NCBI RefSeq assembly: GCF_003568665.1
Contig: NZ_QXMH01000002.1
Coordinates: 372,001 to 436,000, forward strand
From: Chitinophaga alhagiae
Lineage (GTDB): Bacteria; Bacteroidota; Bacteroidia; Chitinophagales; Chitinophagaceae
DNA length: 64,000 nucleotides
Direction: 5' to 3'
Both the position numbers and the translations under genes were made by a program. Below, piece by piece: positions 52,316 to 61,481 of the stretch (the stretch's first letter is position 1; every line of letters starts with the position of its first letter). The notes below the pieces were generated by a model that was given only the letters and a program-made list of their open reading frames with translations, was not told where the DNA came from and ran no database searches.

Positions 52316-54187
52316 TTACAGCTTTGCTATCTTAATATTAGTGATATATATTCCCAGGTGCTTACTGCTATGGTTTGTGATGTTTTCAAAGTAGAACGAT
52401 GTAAGCACGGCGCCATCGGGCAGTTCATTAAATCCTGGAATTGCTTTGCCGTACTTGTCCAGCGCCTCGATCTCTTTACCATCTATAAATGCTCTTACTT
52501 TCTTCCCTTCTTTGGTGATGGTGAAATGTACCTTGCTTTTTTTGTTGCTGAAGTCGTTGTTGTACTGAAGCATGTCGGCATTCCGCACAGCGCTGTTCAT
52601 GCCTGTATAGGTAGTTTTAAGGCGGGTGTAGCCTGTGGGGTTCTGGCTGAATTTCGTATTCCCGGCTTTAACATCCAGGTCTATAAATATTTGTTTTTGT
52701 GCATCTTTATAGTCGCCGCCGGGCGTCAGGATTTTATTATGGATCCGTAACAAAAGGGCGCCTCCGGTATTTTCCGTAAAATCTTTGTTAGTAGCCGCAT
52801 CAAATTCCATGCTGAAATTTTGGGGCAGAGGTTTGTTCTTGTAATCCGGCATTGCCCTGAACTGCTCCAGCTTTAGCCATTTGCCGGATTCTCCCGGTGG
52901 TACGGCAACAACAGAGGGCGCTCCCACACTGGATACATACCATTCTTGTGGTTTTTCGCCTATGCTATTACCGGAGAAATCCTCAAAAAAATAGATATTG
53001 GCAGCAAGCTGTTTAGTAACTGCCGGTTTGCTTTCTTTCTTCTTTTTGTAAGCAGCCAGATGCGTTTTTTGCAGGTCTTCATGTAGAATAGCGTAAGGCT
53101 GGTTCTTGATACTTTCAGGCCTGAAAAAATAATCGAACACATAATCAAAGTTGAAATGGGTGGTCATGCTGCGGTGTATTTCCCTTTCGTAAGGCATGTA
53201 ATTCAAGTCAGTCGGCTTCCAGCTGATGCAGACCCACAATGGCTGGTCCTGTTTGCTTTTTTGCAGTATGCCATCTTCATAGGTATATATGCCGTAGATG
53301 TTTCTGTGAAGCCGTTTTGCATCTTCCGTATCAAAAATATCATTGTACGTTTTGAAGGTACTCACCCAAATGCCATTCGGGTCCCTTAATTCAGCGGGTA
53401 TGTTTAATGCTCCACGGTATTTGTTTCTCAATTTCTGGATATTTGCTATACAGTGCAGCAAGGTCTCGCTATCAACACGGTTCCCCATTTTTTGCTGATG
53501 CTCTGCCGTCATGGCCTGCTCACACATATCCAGCACCTCGCCCCGGGTGAGTTGGCGGATAGGCAGTTTGTTATTGGGCGCCAGGTAAACCGCTACCCGT
53601 GGCTGGCAACCATCACCGTCACAGCCATAATATTGAATGATGTATTTCCCGATCTGCGGATGGTTTTCCAGTTTGAGCTGCCTTACCAGTTGGTTCCTGC
53701 GTTCGCTGCTGCCCGCAAATGCCTTTTCAATATCAGGAGAACGCCTTGTGAACACGGCCCTGCCGGGGATGGTAAGCATGGGAACAGGCTCGGCATCTAT
53801 GATGTAATTGGTAAGCAGATAGATAGGGTTTTCAGAGTGAGGCTGCTTTATTGCTTTAGTGCCTGCGTTGTCCCACATAGCACGCCACATGGCTGCATTA
53901 ATGCCCGTACCGTAAGGCTGTGTTTCATCTTTTTTGTTAGGTTCGGCCACGGCATACGAAAAATCCAGGGCCCCCACGGGGATATAGCTTTTTTGCAGCC
54001 ACTGGGCAAACAGCTCGGGATGCTTTAGCTGTGCCGGCGTGAAAGCCCTTGTGTAGCTGGAAACTTTCAATGCAGGAACAGCCTTCCAGGAAAAGATACT
54101 GTCCTCTAACTGGGCATCTTTGCTGCGTTGGGCAACGGTGCTCGTTGCCGCAAGCAGCAGGCAGAATATGGTTGTTGTTTTTTTCAT
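52316..54187 (-). CDS. Secreted protein with C-terminal LamG-like domain, unknown function
   Basis: The 623-residue protein has a signal peptide (MKKTTTIFCLLLAATSTVA). The N-terminal 400 residues contain WLQKSYIPVGALDFSYAVAE, the cysteine-bearing YYGCDGDGCQPRVAVYLAP, and a helical segment; I do not recognise a family. The C-terminal 200 residues (IYFFEDFSGNSIGEKPQEWY, MEFDAATNKDF, KQIFIDLDVKAGNTKFSQNP, KVHFTITKEGKKVRAFIDGK) look like a concanavalin/LamG beta sandwich, often found in carbohydrate-binding proteins. It heads a group of minus-strand exported proteins and is 32 bases downstream of the lipoprotein gene at 54220. Confidence 0.6.
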   Translation of the reverse strand: MKKTTTIFCLLLAATSTVAQRSKDAQLEDSIFSWKAVPALKVSSYTRAFTPAQLKHPELFAQWLQKSYIPVGALDFSYAVAEPNKKDETQPYGTGINAAMWRAMWDNAGTKAIKQPHSENPIYLLTNYIIDAEPVPMLTIPGRAVFTRRSPDIEKAFAGSSERRNQLVRQLKLENHPQIGKYIIQYYGCDGDGCQPRVAVYLAPNNKLPIRQLTRGEVLDMCEQAMTAEHQQKMGNRVDSETLLHCIANIQKLRNKYRGALNIPAELRDPNGIWVSTFKTYNDIFDTEDAKRLHRNIYGIYTYEDGILQKSKQDQPLWVCISWKPTDLNYMPYEREIHRSMTTHFNFDYVFDYFFRPESIKNQPYAILHEDLQKTHLAAYKKKKESKPAVTKQLAANIYFFEDFSGNSIGEKPQEWYVSSVGAPSVVAVPPGESGKWLKLEQFRAMPDYKNKPLPQNFSMEFDAATNKDFTENTGGALLLRIHNKILTPGGDYKDAQKQIFIDLDVKAGNTKFSQNPTGYTRLKTTYTGMNSAVRNADMLQYNNDFSNKKSKVHFTITKEGKKVRAFIDGKEIEALDKYGKAIPGFNELPDGAVLTSFYFENITNHSSKHLGIYITNIKIAKL

Positions 54188-54219
54188 TGCATAAGGATTT
54201 TATGAATATCAACCGGTTG

Positions 54220-55557
54220 TTAATACACAAATATGCCCCAGGCATAAGTGCCGCTGTTGTTGGTATGGCTTACCCCGTTTTTCCAGTACCTGGCCTGAAT
54301 GCCGGAATTGACATTTCCGCTGTACCCTGCCACATACACATCCTCCTGGTCAGTTACAAAAAGGGAGGAGGTCTGCTCATCAATGCTGCCGTTCGAAAGA
54401 GTGGTCAGTATTGTATTGTTTTTCCATATCCTGGCTACATTAATGCCTTGCACGTTTTCGTATGCAGCCACATAAACATGGCCGTTTTTAACCGCTACCC
54501 CGGTAGCGTAACTATTGTTGGTTGATGGGCCCAATAGTGTTGCGGCCCCGTTTTTCCATACGGTAGCTATATACTTGCCACCACTTGCCGCATCGAACTG
54601 CTGGTAGCCCGCTACATATACATCGTTGCCTGATACAGAAATTGAATTGGCCACAGACCGTATTGTACCGCCCGTCTGTGATAATATTACCTCGCTGCCG
54701 TTTTTCCAATACCTGGCCCTTTCCATTGGCTCGTTCATATTGCCGGAAACATACACATCATTGCCGGAAACAAAAATGGCGCTGGCGGTTGCGTACCTGG
54801 CGCCATCTGTAAGGTGATGCGCGGCGCCGTTTACCCAGTACTTTGCCTGCCGCTGCCCGGTTGTTTCCTGAGAACCGGAAACGTACACATTATTGCCGGC
54901 AATCACTATACCGCTGGCAAAGGCATGTTTTGTTCCGTCTGACAGGTTAACGGCTTGCCCGTCTTTCCAGTACTTTGCCACATACACACCACTTGCATTG
55001 TGTTCTTCTCCGGCTATATATACTCCGGTCTCATTTACAAAAACACTTTTGGCAAACGCATGCCGGCCGCTGGCCGACAAGTACGCAATGTCCGAGTTTT
55101 TCCAGTACAAAGCCCTATTTGGATTGCCCTGCAACTGCACGGCCACATATACATCGGGCGTCAAAGGAGTAGTAGCGGTTGTGAAGGTTCTTTCATCGCC
55201 ATATGCTGTTCCTGCACTGTTGGTGGCATACGCCCGAACGTAGTAGCGCTTGCCGGGAGTTAAGCCTGTTATTGTGCTGCTGAACTGCCCGGTGCCGGCG
55301 CCGTCATTGGTTTTGGTGGTTAAGTTTGTTGCGGGGCTTGCGGCGGTGCTCCATACAATTCCTCTGGCAGTAATGGCGGTTCCTCCATCAGTGGTGATAC
55401 TGCCGCCCGAAACAGCGTTATTTTCAGTGACCCGGGAAATGGCTGCTGTAGAAACGCCCTGTGGAATTTTTGGAGGGGTTGGCGCTACGTCACCATCCGG
55501 ACGGCAACATGTCAGCCATACAAGGAAAGGTATAAGAGATAAAAGCAGTTTTTTCAT
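54220..55557 (-). CDS. Lipoprotein with fibronectin-like domain and repeated YWKNG propeller blades
   Basis: The 445-residue form from 55557 begins MKKLLLSLIPFLVWLTCC with a lipobox; the longer frame lacks a signal. Residues about 30-120 are a fibronectin type III-like domain (SSTITGLTPGKRYYVRAYAT). The rest is about eight repeats of 40-45 residues containing VYVAGY/YVSG.....AKYWKNG, each with SATG-like turns. This looks like a propeller, similar to the SBBP-type repeats of Bacteroidota surface proteins. It is exposed on the outer membrane or in the periplasm; the ligand is unknown. It is probably cotranscribed with its neighbours. Confidence 0.65.
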   Translation of the reverse strand: MKKLLLSLIPFLVWLTCCRPDGDVAPTPPKIPQGVSTAAISRVTENNAVSGGSITTDGGTAITARGIVWSTAASPATNLTTKTNDGAGTGQFSSTITGLTPGKRYYVRAYATNSAGTAYGDERTFTTATTPLTPDVYVAVQLQGNPNRALYWKNSDIAYLSASGRHAFAKSVFVNETGVYIAGEEHNASGVYVAKYWKDGQAVNLSDGTKHAFASGIVIAGNNVYVSGSQETTGQRQAKYWVNGAAHHLTDGARYATASAIFVSGNDVYVSGNMNEPMERARYWKNGSEVILSQTGGTIRSVANSISVSGNDVYVAGYQQFDAASGGKYIATVWKNGAATLLGPSTNNSYATGVAVKNGHVYVAAYENVQGINVARIWKNNTILTTLSNGSIDEQTSSLFVTDQEDVYVAGYSGNVNSGIQARYWKNGVSHTNNSGTYAWGIFVY

Positions 55558-55585
55558 TTCATAAGATTTAAAGAAGCATGTTGAT

Positions 55586-56308
55586 TCAATGATTATAGAA
55601 CGGATTGCCGCCAATGAAAACCAGTTCGCTGGTGGCGGTAACCTTCTCGTCAAACACGCCGGTAAAGGCTTTGGTAACTTTTCTGCCGCCGGAATAGTTG
55701 AGTGTCAGCGTAAAGTCTTTTATTTCATAGGTACCACTGCCGGGTGCTCTTTGAGGGTCCTGGTAGGGCATGGAAAAATTGGTAACAAATATGCCCATAT
55801 CATTAAACGTACCGGTAGCGGTAAATTCGATCATGGGTTGAGGATCGTTGGGGCCGTAAGGATAGTTGGCAATGGTGGACCAGTTGAGTATGGTATTGTA
55901 TTTTCCCGAGAGTTTTACGCCATCTACCGGGGAGCACTTATACAGATGGTTCGTATAACCAACTTTTTCCAGTTTCGTTTCACTTACTTTTTTTACCTGG
56001 ATAGTTTCATACTGATTGGTAAACGTTCCTGCGTTGCCGTTCATAGTGAATGTTCCCCAGGTACCTCCGGTTTGGTCCCTGGAAAAATTCAGGAACCTTT
56101 CGCTTGGAAGCTGATTGAAATAGTCTTTGCTGGGCAATACGATCTTCCAATCCAGATTTGCCCAGTTGCCGGTAGCGCCGGTCTTTAACCCCATCCATAT
56201 TTCAAAAGGTGGCTTATGGCTGTCAGTATTGTCTGGTGCAGGATCGGTTTTGTAACATGAAACAAGCGAGATGAACAAAATGGCGGCTAACATTAAATAA
56301 TTTTTCAT
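55586..56308 (-). CDS. Lipoprotein of unknown function
   Basis: The 240-residue protein has a lipobox (ILFISLVSC, Cys18). The mature part is beta-rich with PPFEIWMGLKTGATGNWANL, LNFSRDQTGGTWGTFTMNGN and DFTLTLNYSGGRKVTKAFTG. I do not recognise the family. It lies 28 bases upstream of the propeller lipoprotein gene in the same direction, and after a truncated gene. Confidence 0.6.
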   Translation of the reverse strand: MKNYLMLAAILFISLVSCYKTDPAPDNTDSHKPPFEIWMGLKTGATGNWANLDWKIVLPSKDYFNQLPSERFLNFSRDQTGGTWGTFTMNGNAGTFTNQYETIQVKKVSETKLEKVGYTNHLYKCSPVDGVKLSGKYNTILNWSTIANYPYGPNDPQPMIEFTATGTFNDMGIFVTNFSMPYQDPQRAPGSGTYEIKDFTLTLNYSGGRKVTKAFTGVFDEKVTATSELVFIGGNPFYNH

Positions 56309-56348
56309 TTTTTAGTTTTAAAGATTAAGAACAGAGTGGCAGTTGTTT

Positions 56349-56525
56349 TTAACTGTTTTGCAGTATAATGCTGAAGTATAGCTCCTTACTTGCTGAAGCA
56401 GGGCTTTTGTCCCATCGCTTCGGCATTTCATAGGTTGCAATGTCAAATGATCGCTTTTGCTGTGCCTCAACAGTACGGCTTACAAGCATTGTCCCGAATA
56501 AAAGTTGCATCGGAATGGTTTTCAT
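56349..56525 (-). pseudogene. Truncated gene remnant, N-terminal 58 residues
   Basis: ATG at 56525 to TAA at 56349 encodes 58 residues. A weak signal-peptide-like start (MKTIPMQLLFGTMLVS, ending VEAQ) is followed by KRSFDIATYEMPKRWDK, which resembles the beginning of a secreted Bacteroidota family of about 250-300 residues (pattern FDI.TY..P.GW.K). The expected rest is missing; after KELYFSIILQNS a stop follows. It therefore looks like a 5' stub left by a deletion. It sits between the TPR gene and the lipoprotein gene. Confidence 0.55.
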
Positions 56526-56536
56526 ATCTTCCAGTT

Positions 56537-58678
56537 TTAAAATGATGTGATCTCTACGCCACTCAGTATCCCTGTTCCGGAAACGCTGCCCTGTCCGCTG
56601 ATAATACTGATGCGCCCTTCCACGCCAATGGACACGCTTTTTTCAATATTGCCTTTTCCGGGTGCGCCTTTATCGACTACATCCGTGCCCACACTCACGT
56701 TTGCTCCTCCTGTAAGCGTTACTTCTTTGGTCCCCTTCCGGTCTATCTCTACTTCAACACTTACGCCGGCCGAAGCGCCTACTTTCACCGGGCCTACCGT
56801 TCTGCTTGTTCCCACCTTTCCGGTTACTTTCACTGTACTGGAGATATAAGTATCGCCCTCGGCCCGTTCAAAATCATCCTTGCGGGCATACTTGAAAAAA
56901 TCCACGTCAATTTCGGTGGTCATGCGGCTGCAATCATTCGAAATTTTGAAAACTTTCCAGTTCAGCTCACTATGGTATTCGCAATGCACATCATCGAAAT
57001 TTTGCAGTTTGGTGAGCGCCGGCTCTTCTTTGGGATCACTGTTGCATGAATATTCGTTGAGCGTGATAGAAACAAAAGGAAAGCCCGAGCCGTAGGCCGG
57101 TGCGCCAAAACCTTTTTTCAGGAAATTGAGCCATTCTATCTGGTAATCCAGTTTAGCTACCTGAAATTCATCGGGCCACATCATGTACATGGTATAGTGG
57201 GCCGATTCATTGATCATTTCTTTTTTAAGTGTTAGTGCATCCAGGTACAGCGCCTGCAATTTTCCATTGATGTCTTTCAGGTATTTATCCGTGGCAGTCC
57301 TGTATTTAGGGCAATAGGCTTCATTGGCTCTTTGAGACCCGGTTTGGGCTTCGTCTTCTCTGCGCAGTTTTTTCATTTCCTCGTCGTAAGCCTTCTTCAG
57401 CTGCAGAGATTCCTGCGCATAAAGGGTCATGCGGGAATTGTAGGCTTCCATTTTCCGTTGCATCAGGCTCATGGTTGCGTTCAATTTTTTTGCGGCCCTG
57501 GTGGCGTACGTGGGCACTGCAAGCATTTGCCCGTTCTTGCCCGGGTTTGCCTGGGCTGATCTTATGTATGCCACATTTTCATTCATCCGCCGTTGCGATC
57601 CTTTCATGGCGGCATCCTCCGCATCTCTTCTCAGCTTTGACAGGCTATTTATTTTTTCATCTATTTGTTGATAAAATGCCTTCCATTCTATTTCCGCGTT
57701 TATACAGCCCAGGGAACTCATGGGAAAATAGGGAGAGCGGAATCCATCCAGGTTCAGGACATCGGTTTTACGGCGTGGCGGCAGCAGGTATTGGGTATGC
57801 GACAACTTTTCACCCAGCCTGGCCAGTTTTTCCTCCTTTTCCGGCGTATAAGCATGTTGTATAGATTTTTTGACCGCTTCTTTTGCTTTTTCGTTGTTTC
57901 CCTTGCTTTCCGCAATGGCGGCTTTTGCCATATTGGCTTGCGGATGGAAAGAATACAGCACAAGGGCCCTGTCTATATATTTTTCTGCTTTCAGCAGTTC
58001 GCCCAGCCCCAGCCATGCCTGCCCCAGGTTATTGAGTATGGTGCCGTTGTCCGGGAACTTTGCATTTAGATTGTCAAGGATCGGAATAGCCAGGTGCTGC
58101 GCTCCCTGCATGGAAAGCATAGCGGCATAGTTACTGAGGTTATCGGTATTGGATGGGTCATTGTTATTGACTTTTCCCAGTACATATACCGCCATTTGAG
58201 GCTTGCCGGCCACCCAGAGAGCAGTGGCCATATTGCCTGCTTCATCACTGTTTTTACTGTTGGATTGGATGTAGGTGTAGAGCTTGTCTCCCATTTTTAT
58301 CAGATCAGCATCCAGCGTTGCAATTATTTTCTTTTGAATGGCGGCAAGGTAGGTTTCCATGCGGGCATCACTGACCGCTTTGGGGATGGCGGCAATTCTT
58401 GCGGCATCCCGCTTTGGCACTACCCGGTTTTCGTCTTCCCAGGCCTGGGCCAGTTGCTTGCCGGAAACGTTGGGTACGTTTGTAAAGTCCGGCATTTTGA
58501 TCCCGAGGCTGTCCATCATTCTTTTGTCTTCCGCACTCAGCTCACCCGCCATTTTCTGCGCTTCTTTCATCATCTCCTGCATTTCTTTTTGAGTAGGGGG
58601 CTTTTCTTTGGGCCTGGTTTGCGCCATAGAAAAAAAAGGGGAAAAGCAAACTATGATCACAGGTAACAACTGTTTCAT
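56537..58678 (-). CDS. Secreted TPR protein of unknown function
   Basis: The 713-residue form from 58678 starts with a signal peptide (MKQLLPVIIVCFSPFFSMA); an upstream frame of 17 codons lacks one. The N-terminal segment is Met/Glu-rich (TQKEMQEMMKEAQKMAGELS). Residues about 150-290 are TPR-like helical repeats (NNLGQAWLGLGELLKAEKYI). A long coiled coil with Lys/Glu-rich helices follows, and the last 130 residues are a Gly/Val/Thr-rich beta region (GPVKVGASAGVSVEVEIDRK) reminiscent of a surface barrel or adhesin. I do not recognise a family. It is divergent from the histidine kinase gene. Confidence 0.6.
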   Translation of the reverse strand: MKQLLPVIIVCFSPFFSMAQTRPKEKPPTQKEMQEMMKEAQKMAGELSAEDKRMMDSLGIKMPDFTNVPNVSGKQLAQAWEDENRVVPKRDAARIAAIPKAVSDARMETYLAAIQKKIIATLDADLIKMGDKLYTYIQSNSKNSDEAGNMATALWVAGKPQMAVYVLGKVNNNDPSNTDNLSNYAAMLSMQGAQHLAIPILDNLNAKFPDNGTILNNLGQAWLGLGELLKAEKYIDRALVLYSFHPQANMAKAAIAESKGNNEKAKEAVKKSIQHAYTPEKEEKLARLGEKLSHTQYLLPPRRKTDVLNLDGFRSPYFPMSSLGCINAEIEWKAFYQQIDEKINSLSKLRRDAEDAAMKGSQRRMNENVAYIRSAQANPGKNGQMLAVPTYATRAAKKLNATMSLMQRKMEAYNSRMTLYAQESLQLKKAYDEEMKKLRREDEAQTGSQRANEAYCPKYRTATDKYLKDINGKLQALYLDALTLKKEMINESAHYTMYMMWPDEFQVAKLDYQIEWLNFLKKGFGAPAYGSGFPFVSITLNEYSCNSDPKEEPALTKLQNFDDVHCEYHSELNWKVFKISNDCSRMTTEIDVDFFKYARKDDFERAEGDTYISSTVKVTGKVGTSRTVGPVKVGASAGVSVEVEIDRKGTKEVTLTGGANVSVGTDVVDKGAPGKGNIEKSVSIGVEGRISIISGQGSVSGTGILSGVEITSF

Positions 58679-58834
58679 TTTTGTTATTTTTGATATGCAA
58701 ATTTCAATGCCCGGCGGCAATCTTTCCATCGTTAAAAAAGATGATTTTTAGGCAATGGAAATCATTAAAAAGAATGAGTTGATTAATAAGGGATTATCTG
58801 TTTTTTTGTACAATGAATAGAACGAGCATAGTTT

Positions 58835-60853
58835 ATGAGAAAATGGTTTGCTATAATGGTTTTATGCTGCCTGTGGTTTCTTGCAGGAGCGCAGTCACCG
58901 AAAACGAACGGCGGCTTGCTGTCTGGCCTACCGGAGTTGGACCGGAAAATTAAGCAAATCAGAAAGAGCCCCCTTGATACCGCTCATGTAAGCCAACTGA
59001 AAGACCTGGGTTATGATCTCCTGGAGACTGACAGTGCAGTATCTCGTCAACTGCTCGAGGAGGCGCTGGCAAAAAGCCTGCAAGTAAAAGAAAATAATAC
59101 CATTGCCAGCTGTTACCGGTTGCTGGGTCTATGGCATCACTTTTTTAGTGAGCCAGACAAAACGTTGCACAATTATTACTTGTCCATGAAATATGCAGCG
59201 GCCAGTAAAAACCTTTACCTGTATGGCGGGATTTGTTACAACATCGGCAACGTAAAATATTATTTGGGCGAATATGATAGCTGCATTTATTACTATACAA
59301 AGGCCAGGGACGCTTTTGATGACCCGCGCGTACTGGCTGCGCCAGCTGTTACTGAAAAGTTGCTGGACAGGAGAAAGTCGGACCTCTATTCTAATTTCAG
59401 CGCAGTATTTAATTCTCTCGGAAACTTGCCCAAAGCGGAAGAATATATAGACAAGGCCATTGCGATAAACAAAAAATACGATAGCCCGGCGGCGGCTGAT
59501 GCCCTGGCGTATTACATGCAGCAAAAAGCCGACAATTTTCATGAACAGGGATTTATAGAAAAAGCCCTTCGGGTAAGATTGGCTTTTTTGCCTCAGATGG
59601 AAAAAGGAAAAGGGACCAGGGAATCTGTACAGAATAGTTATCAGAACATTTCGAAAGAATATTTTCTGCTGCAAAAAATAGACTCCGCAAAAGTTTTTGC
59701 TCATAAAAGCTTGCAACTGGCTGCGGGAATAAATTCTGTTTCAGGTACCGCGCATGCCAACAAGCAACTGGGAGTTATAAGCATGCATCAACAGCACTAT
59801 GACGAAGCGGAAAAGTATATGAAGATAGCCAAGCCTTATTATGAGAACAGTAAGGATATTTTGGAGAAAAGGAGCTTTTATGAAGTGATGTATCAGCTTA
59901 ATGATAAATTGGGATCATATAAAGACGCATTGGCTTATGCGGAAAAATTGATTGCAGTGAACGATTCCGTATTGGTTGGAGAAAAGGCCAAACAATTTGC
60001 TGAACTGGAAGCGAGGTATGAAAGCCAAAAAAAGCAGTCCCAAATAGAATTGCAGCAAGAGCAGATCAAACAGAAAAATGCGGTTAACTATATACTTATT
60101 GGCGGAACCGCTGCTTTAGCCATTATTTTCTTATTGGGTTTCCGCAACTACCGCCAGCAACAAAAACTGCAACAAAAGATAATAGAAGAGCTGGAAACCG
60201 AAAAACAACTCGCCACCGCTCAATCCATCCTCAAAGGTGAAGAGCAGGAGCGTACCCGTTTGGCCAAAGACCTGCACGATGGATTGGGCGGCATGTTAAG
60301 CGGTATTAAATACTCATTTCAGAATATGAAAGAAAATCTTATTCTCACACCGGAAAATGCACAGGCATTTGAACGCAGTATAGATATGCTTGACAGTTCT
60401 ATCAAGGAAATGCGCCGTGTGGCACATAATATGATGCCCGAAATGTTGGTGAGGTATGGACTTGACGTGGCATTGAAGGAGTTTTGTAATGAAATAGACC
60501 GTAGCGGGGCGGTGAAAGCTACTTACCAATCCATGGGCGTGGGAAATATGGCCGTTGAACAAACTGTTGCTGTAACCGTATATCGCATTATACAAGAGCT
60601 TGTACACAATGCCGTTAAACATGCCAATGCGCAAAACTTGCTTGTGCAGGTACATGCGTCTGAGCAGGGGAAAATGCTGTCTGTAACTGTTGAGGACGAT
60701 GGCAAAGGTTTTGATACCGCCCTGCTGCAAAACGTTCAGGGAATGGGCTGGAGCAATATCCAAAACCGTGTAGACTTCCTGAAGGGAAAAATTGACGTGC
60801 ATTCAGCACCGCTTAAAGGCACTTCTGTTCTAATGGAAATACCCCTGTCATGA
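58835..60853 (+). CDS. TPR-containing sensor histidine kinase (NarX/LiaS type)
   Basis: The 672-residue protein has a signal anchor at the start, about eight TPR-like repeats to residue 385, a coiled coil, a transmembrane helix (ILIGGTAALAIIFLLGF, about residues 415-431), another coiled coil, and the HisKA_3 motif LAKDLHDGLGGMLSGIKYS with the phospho-accepting His481. The ATPase part has ELVHNAVKHANA (N box) and VEDDGKGFD (G box), ending NIQNRVDFLKGKIDVHSAP. The periplasmic TPRs probably sense a peptide or protein. Its stop overlaps the response regulator start by four bases. Confidence 0.95.
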   Translation: MRKWFAIMVLCCLWFLAGAQSPKTNGGLLSGLPELDRKIKQIRKSPLDTAHVSQLKDLGYDLLETDSAVSRQLLEEALAKSLQVKENNTIASCYRLLGLWHHFFSEPDKTLHNYYLSMKYAAASKNLYLYGGICYNIGNVKYYLGEYDSCIYYYTKARDAFDDPRVLAAPAVTEKLLDRRKSDLYSNFSAVFNSLGNLPKAEEYIDKAIAINKKYDSPAAADALAYYMQQKADNFHEQGFIEKALRVRLAFLPQMEKGKGTRESVQNSYQNISKEYFLLQKIDSAKVFAHKSLQLAAGINSVSGTAHANKQLGVISMHQQHYDEAEKYMKIAKPYYENSKDILEKRSFYEVMYQLNDKLGSYKDALAYAEKLIAVNDSVLVGEKAKQFAELEARYESQKKQSQIELQQEQIKQKNAVNYILIGGTAALAIIFLLGFRNYRQQQKLQQKIIEELETEKQLATAQSILKGEEQERTRLAKDLHDGLGGMLSGIKYSFQNMKENLILTPENAQAFERSIDMLDSSIKEMRRVAHNMMPEMLVRYGLDVALKEFCNEIDRSGAVKATYQSMGVGNMAVEQTVAVTVYRIIQELVHNAVKHANAQNLLVQVHASEQGKMLSVTVEDDGKGFDTALLQNVQGMGWSNIQNRVDFLKGKIDVHSAPLKGTSVLMEIPLS

Positions 60854-61464
60854 AAACAAAACTCTTCATTGTTGATGATCACTACATGGTGATAGAAGGC
60901 ATCCGTTCATTGTTGCAGAACGAAAAAGATATAGAATGGGCAGGGCATGCCATGAACGCTTCTTCCTGTCTCGCTTTTCTGAAACAACACCAGCCTGATG
61001 TGATACTGATGGACATCAACCTCCCCGATATGAGCGGCGTGGACCTGTGCAAGGAAGTAACACAGCATTACCCGTTGATCAACATATTGGGGCTGAGCAC
61101 TTTTAACCAGCAACCGGTTATCCGCAGCATGATGGACAATGGGGCATCGGGCTATGTATTGAAAAGCGCTACCAAGCAGGAACTCCTTATGGCCATTACC
61201 AGGGTGAGGCAGGGTAAAACCTTCCTGAGTTTTGAAGCGGTGCAGTCGCTCCGCGAAACGTCAGCAGGGGCTCCCGTCATTACCCGCCGCGAGAAGGAAG
61301 TGCTGCAACTGATTGCCGAAGGCTTCACTAACGCTGAAATAGCCGCCAGGCTTTTTATCAGCATCCCAACGGTAAATACGCATCGGAAAAGCCTGATCGA
61401 AAAATTTGACGCGGCTAATACAGCTGTGCTGATAGGCAAAGCCATAAAAAATGGGATAATATAG
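60850..61464 (+). CDS. NarL/FixJ family response regulator
   Basis: The 204-residue protein has a receiver domain with FIVDDHYMVIEGI (acid pocket Asp9-Asp10), phospho-acceptor Asp55 in ILMDINLPDMSG, and the Thr/Lys switch residues (LGLSTF, YVLKSA). The C-terminal LuxR-type HTH is typical: ITRREKEVLQLIAEGFTNAE, RLFISIPTVNTHRKSLIEKF. It is translated coupled to the sensor gene (ATGA overlap), so the two form a two-component system. The targets are unknown; the divergent minus-strand gene set upstream is a candidate. Confidence 0.96.
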   Translation: MKTKLFIVDDHYMVIEGIRSLLQNEKDIEWAGHAMNASSCLAFLKQHQPDVILMDINLPDMSGVDLCKEVTQHYPLINILGLSTFNQQPVIRSMMDNGASGYVLKSATKQELLMAITRVRQGKTFLSFEAVQSLRETSAGAPVITRREKEVLQLIAEGFTNAEIAARLFISIPTVNTHRKSLIEKFDAANTAVLIGKAIKNGII

Positions 61465-61481
61465 CACCAGAATGACCTCAA

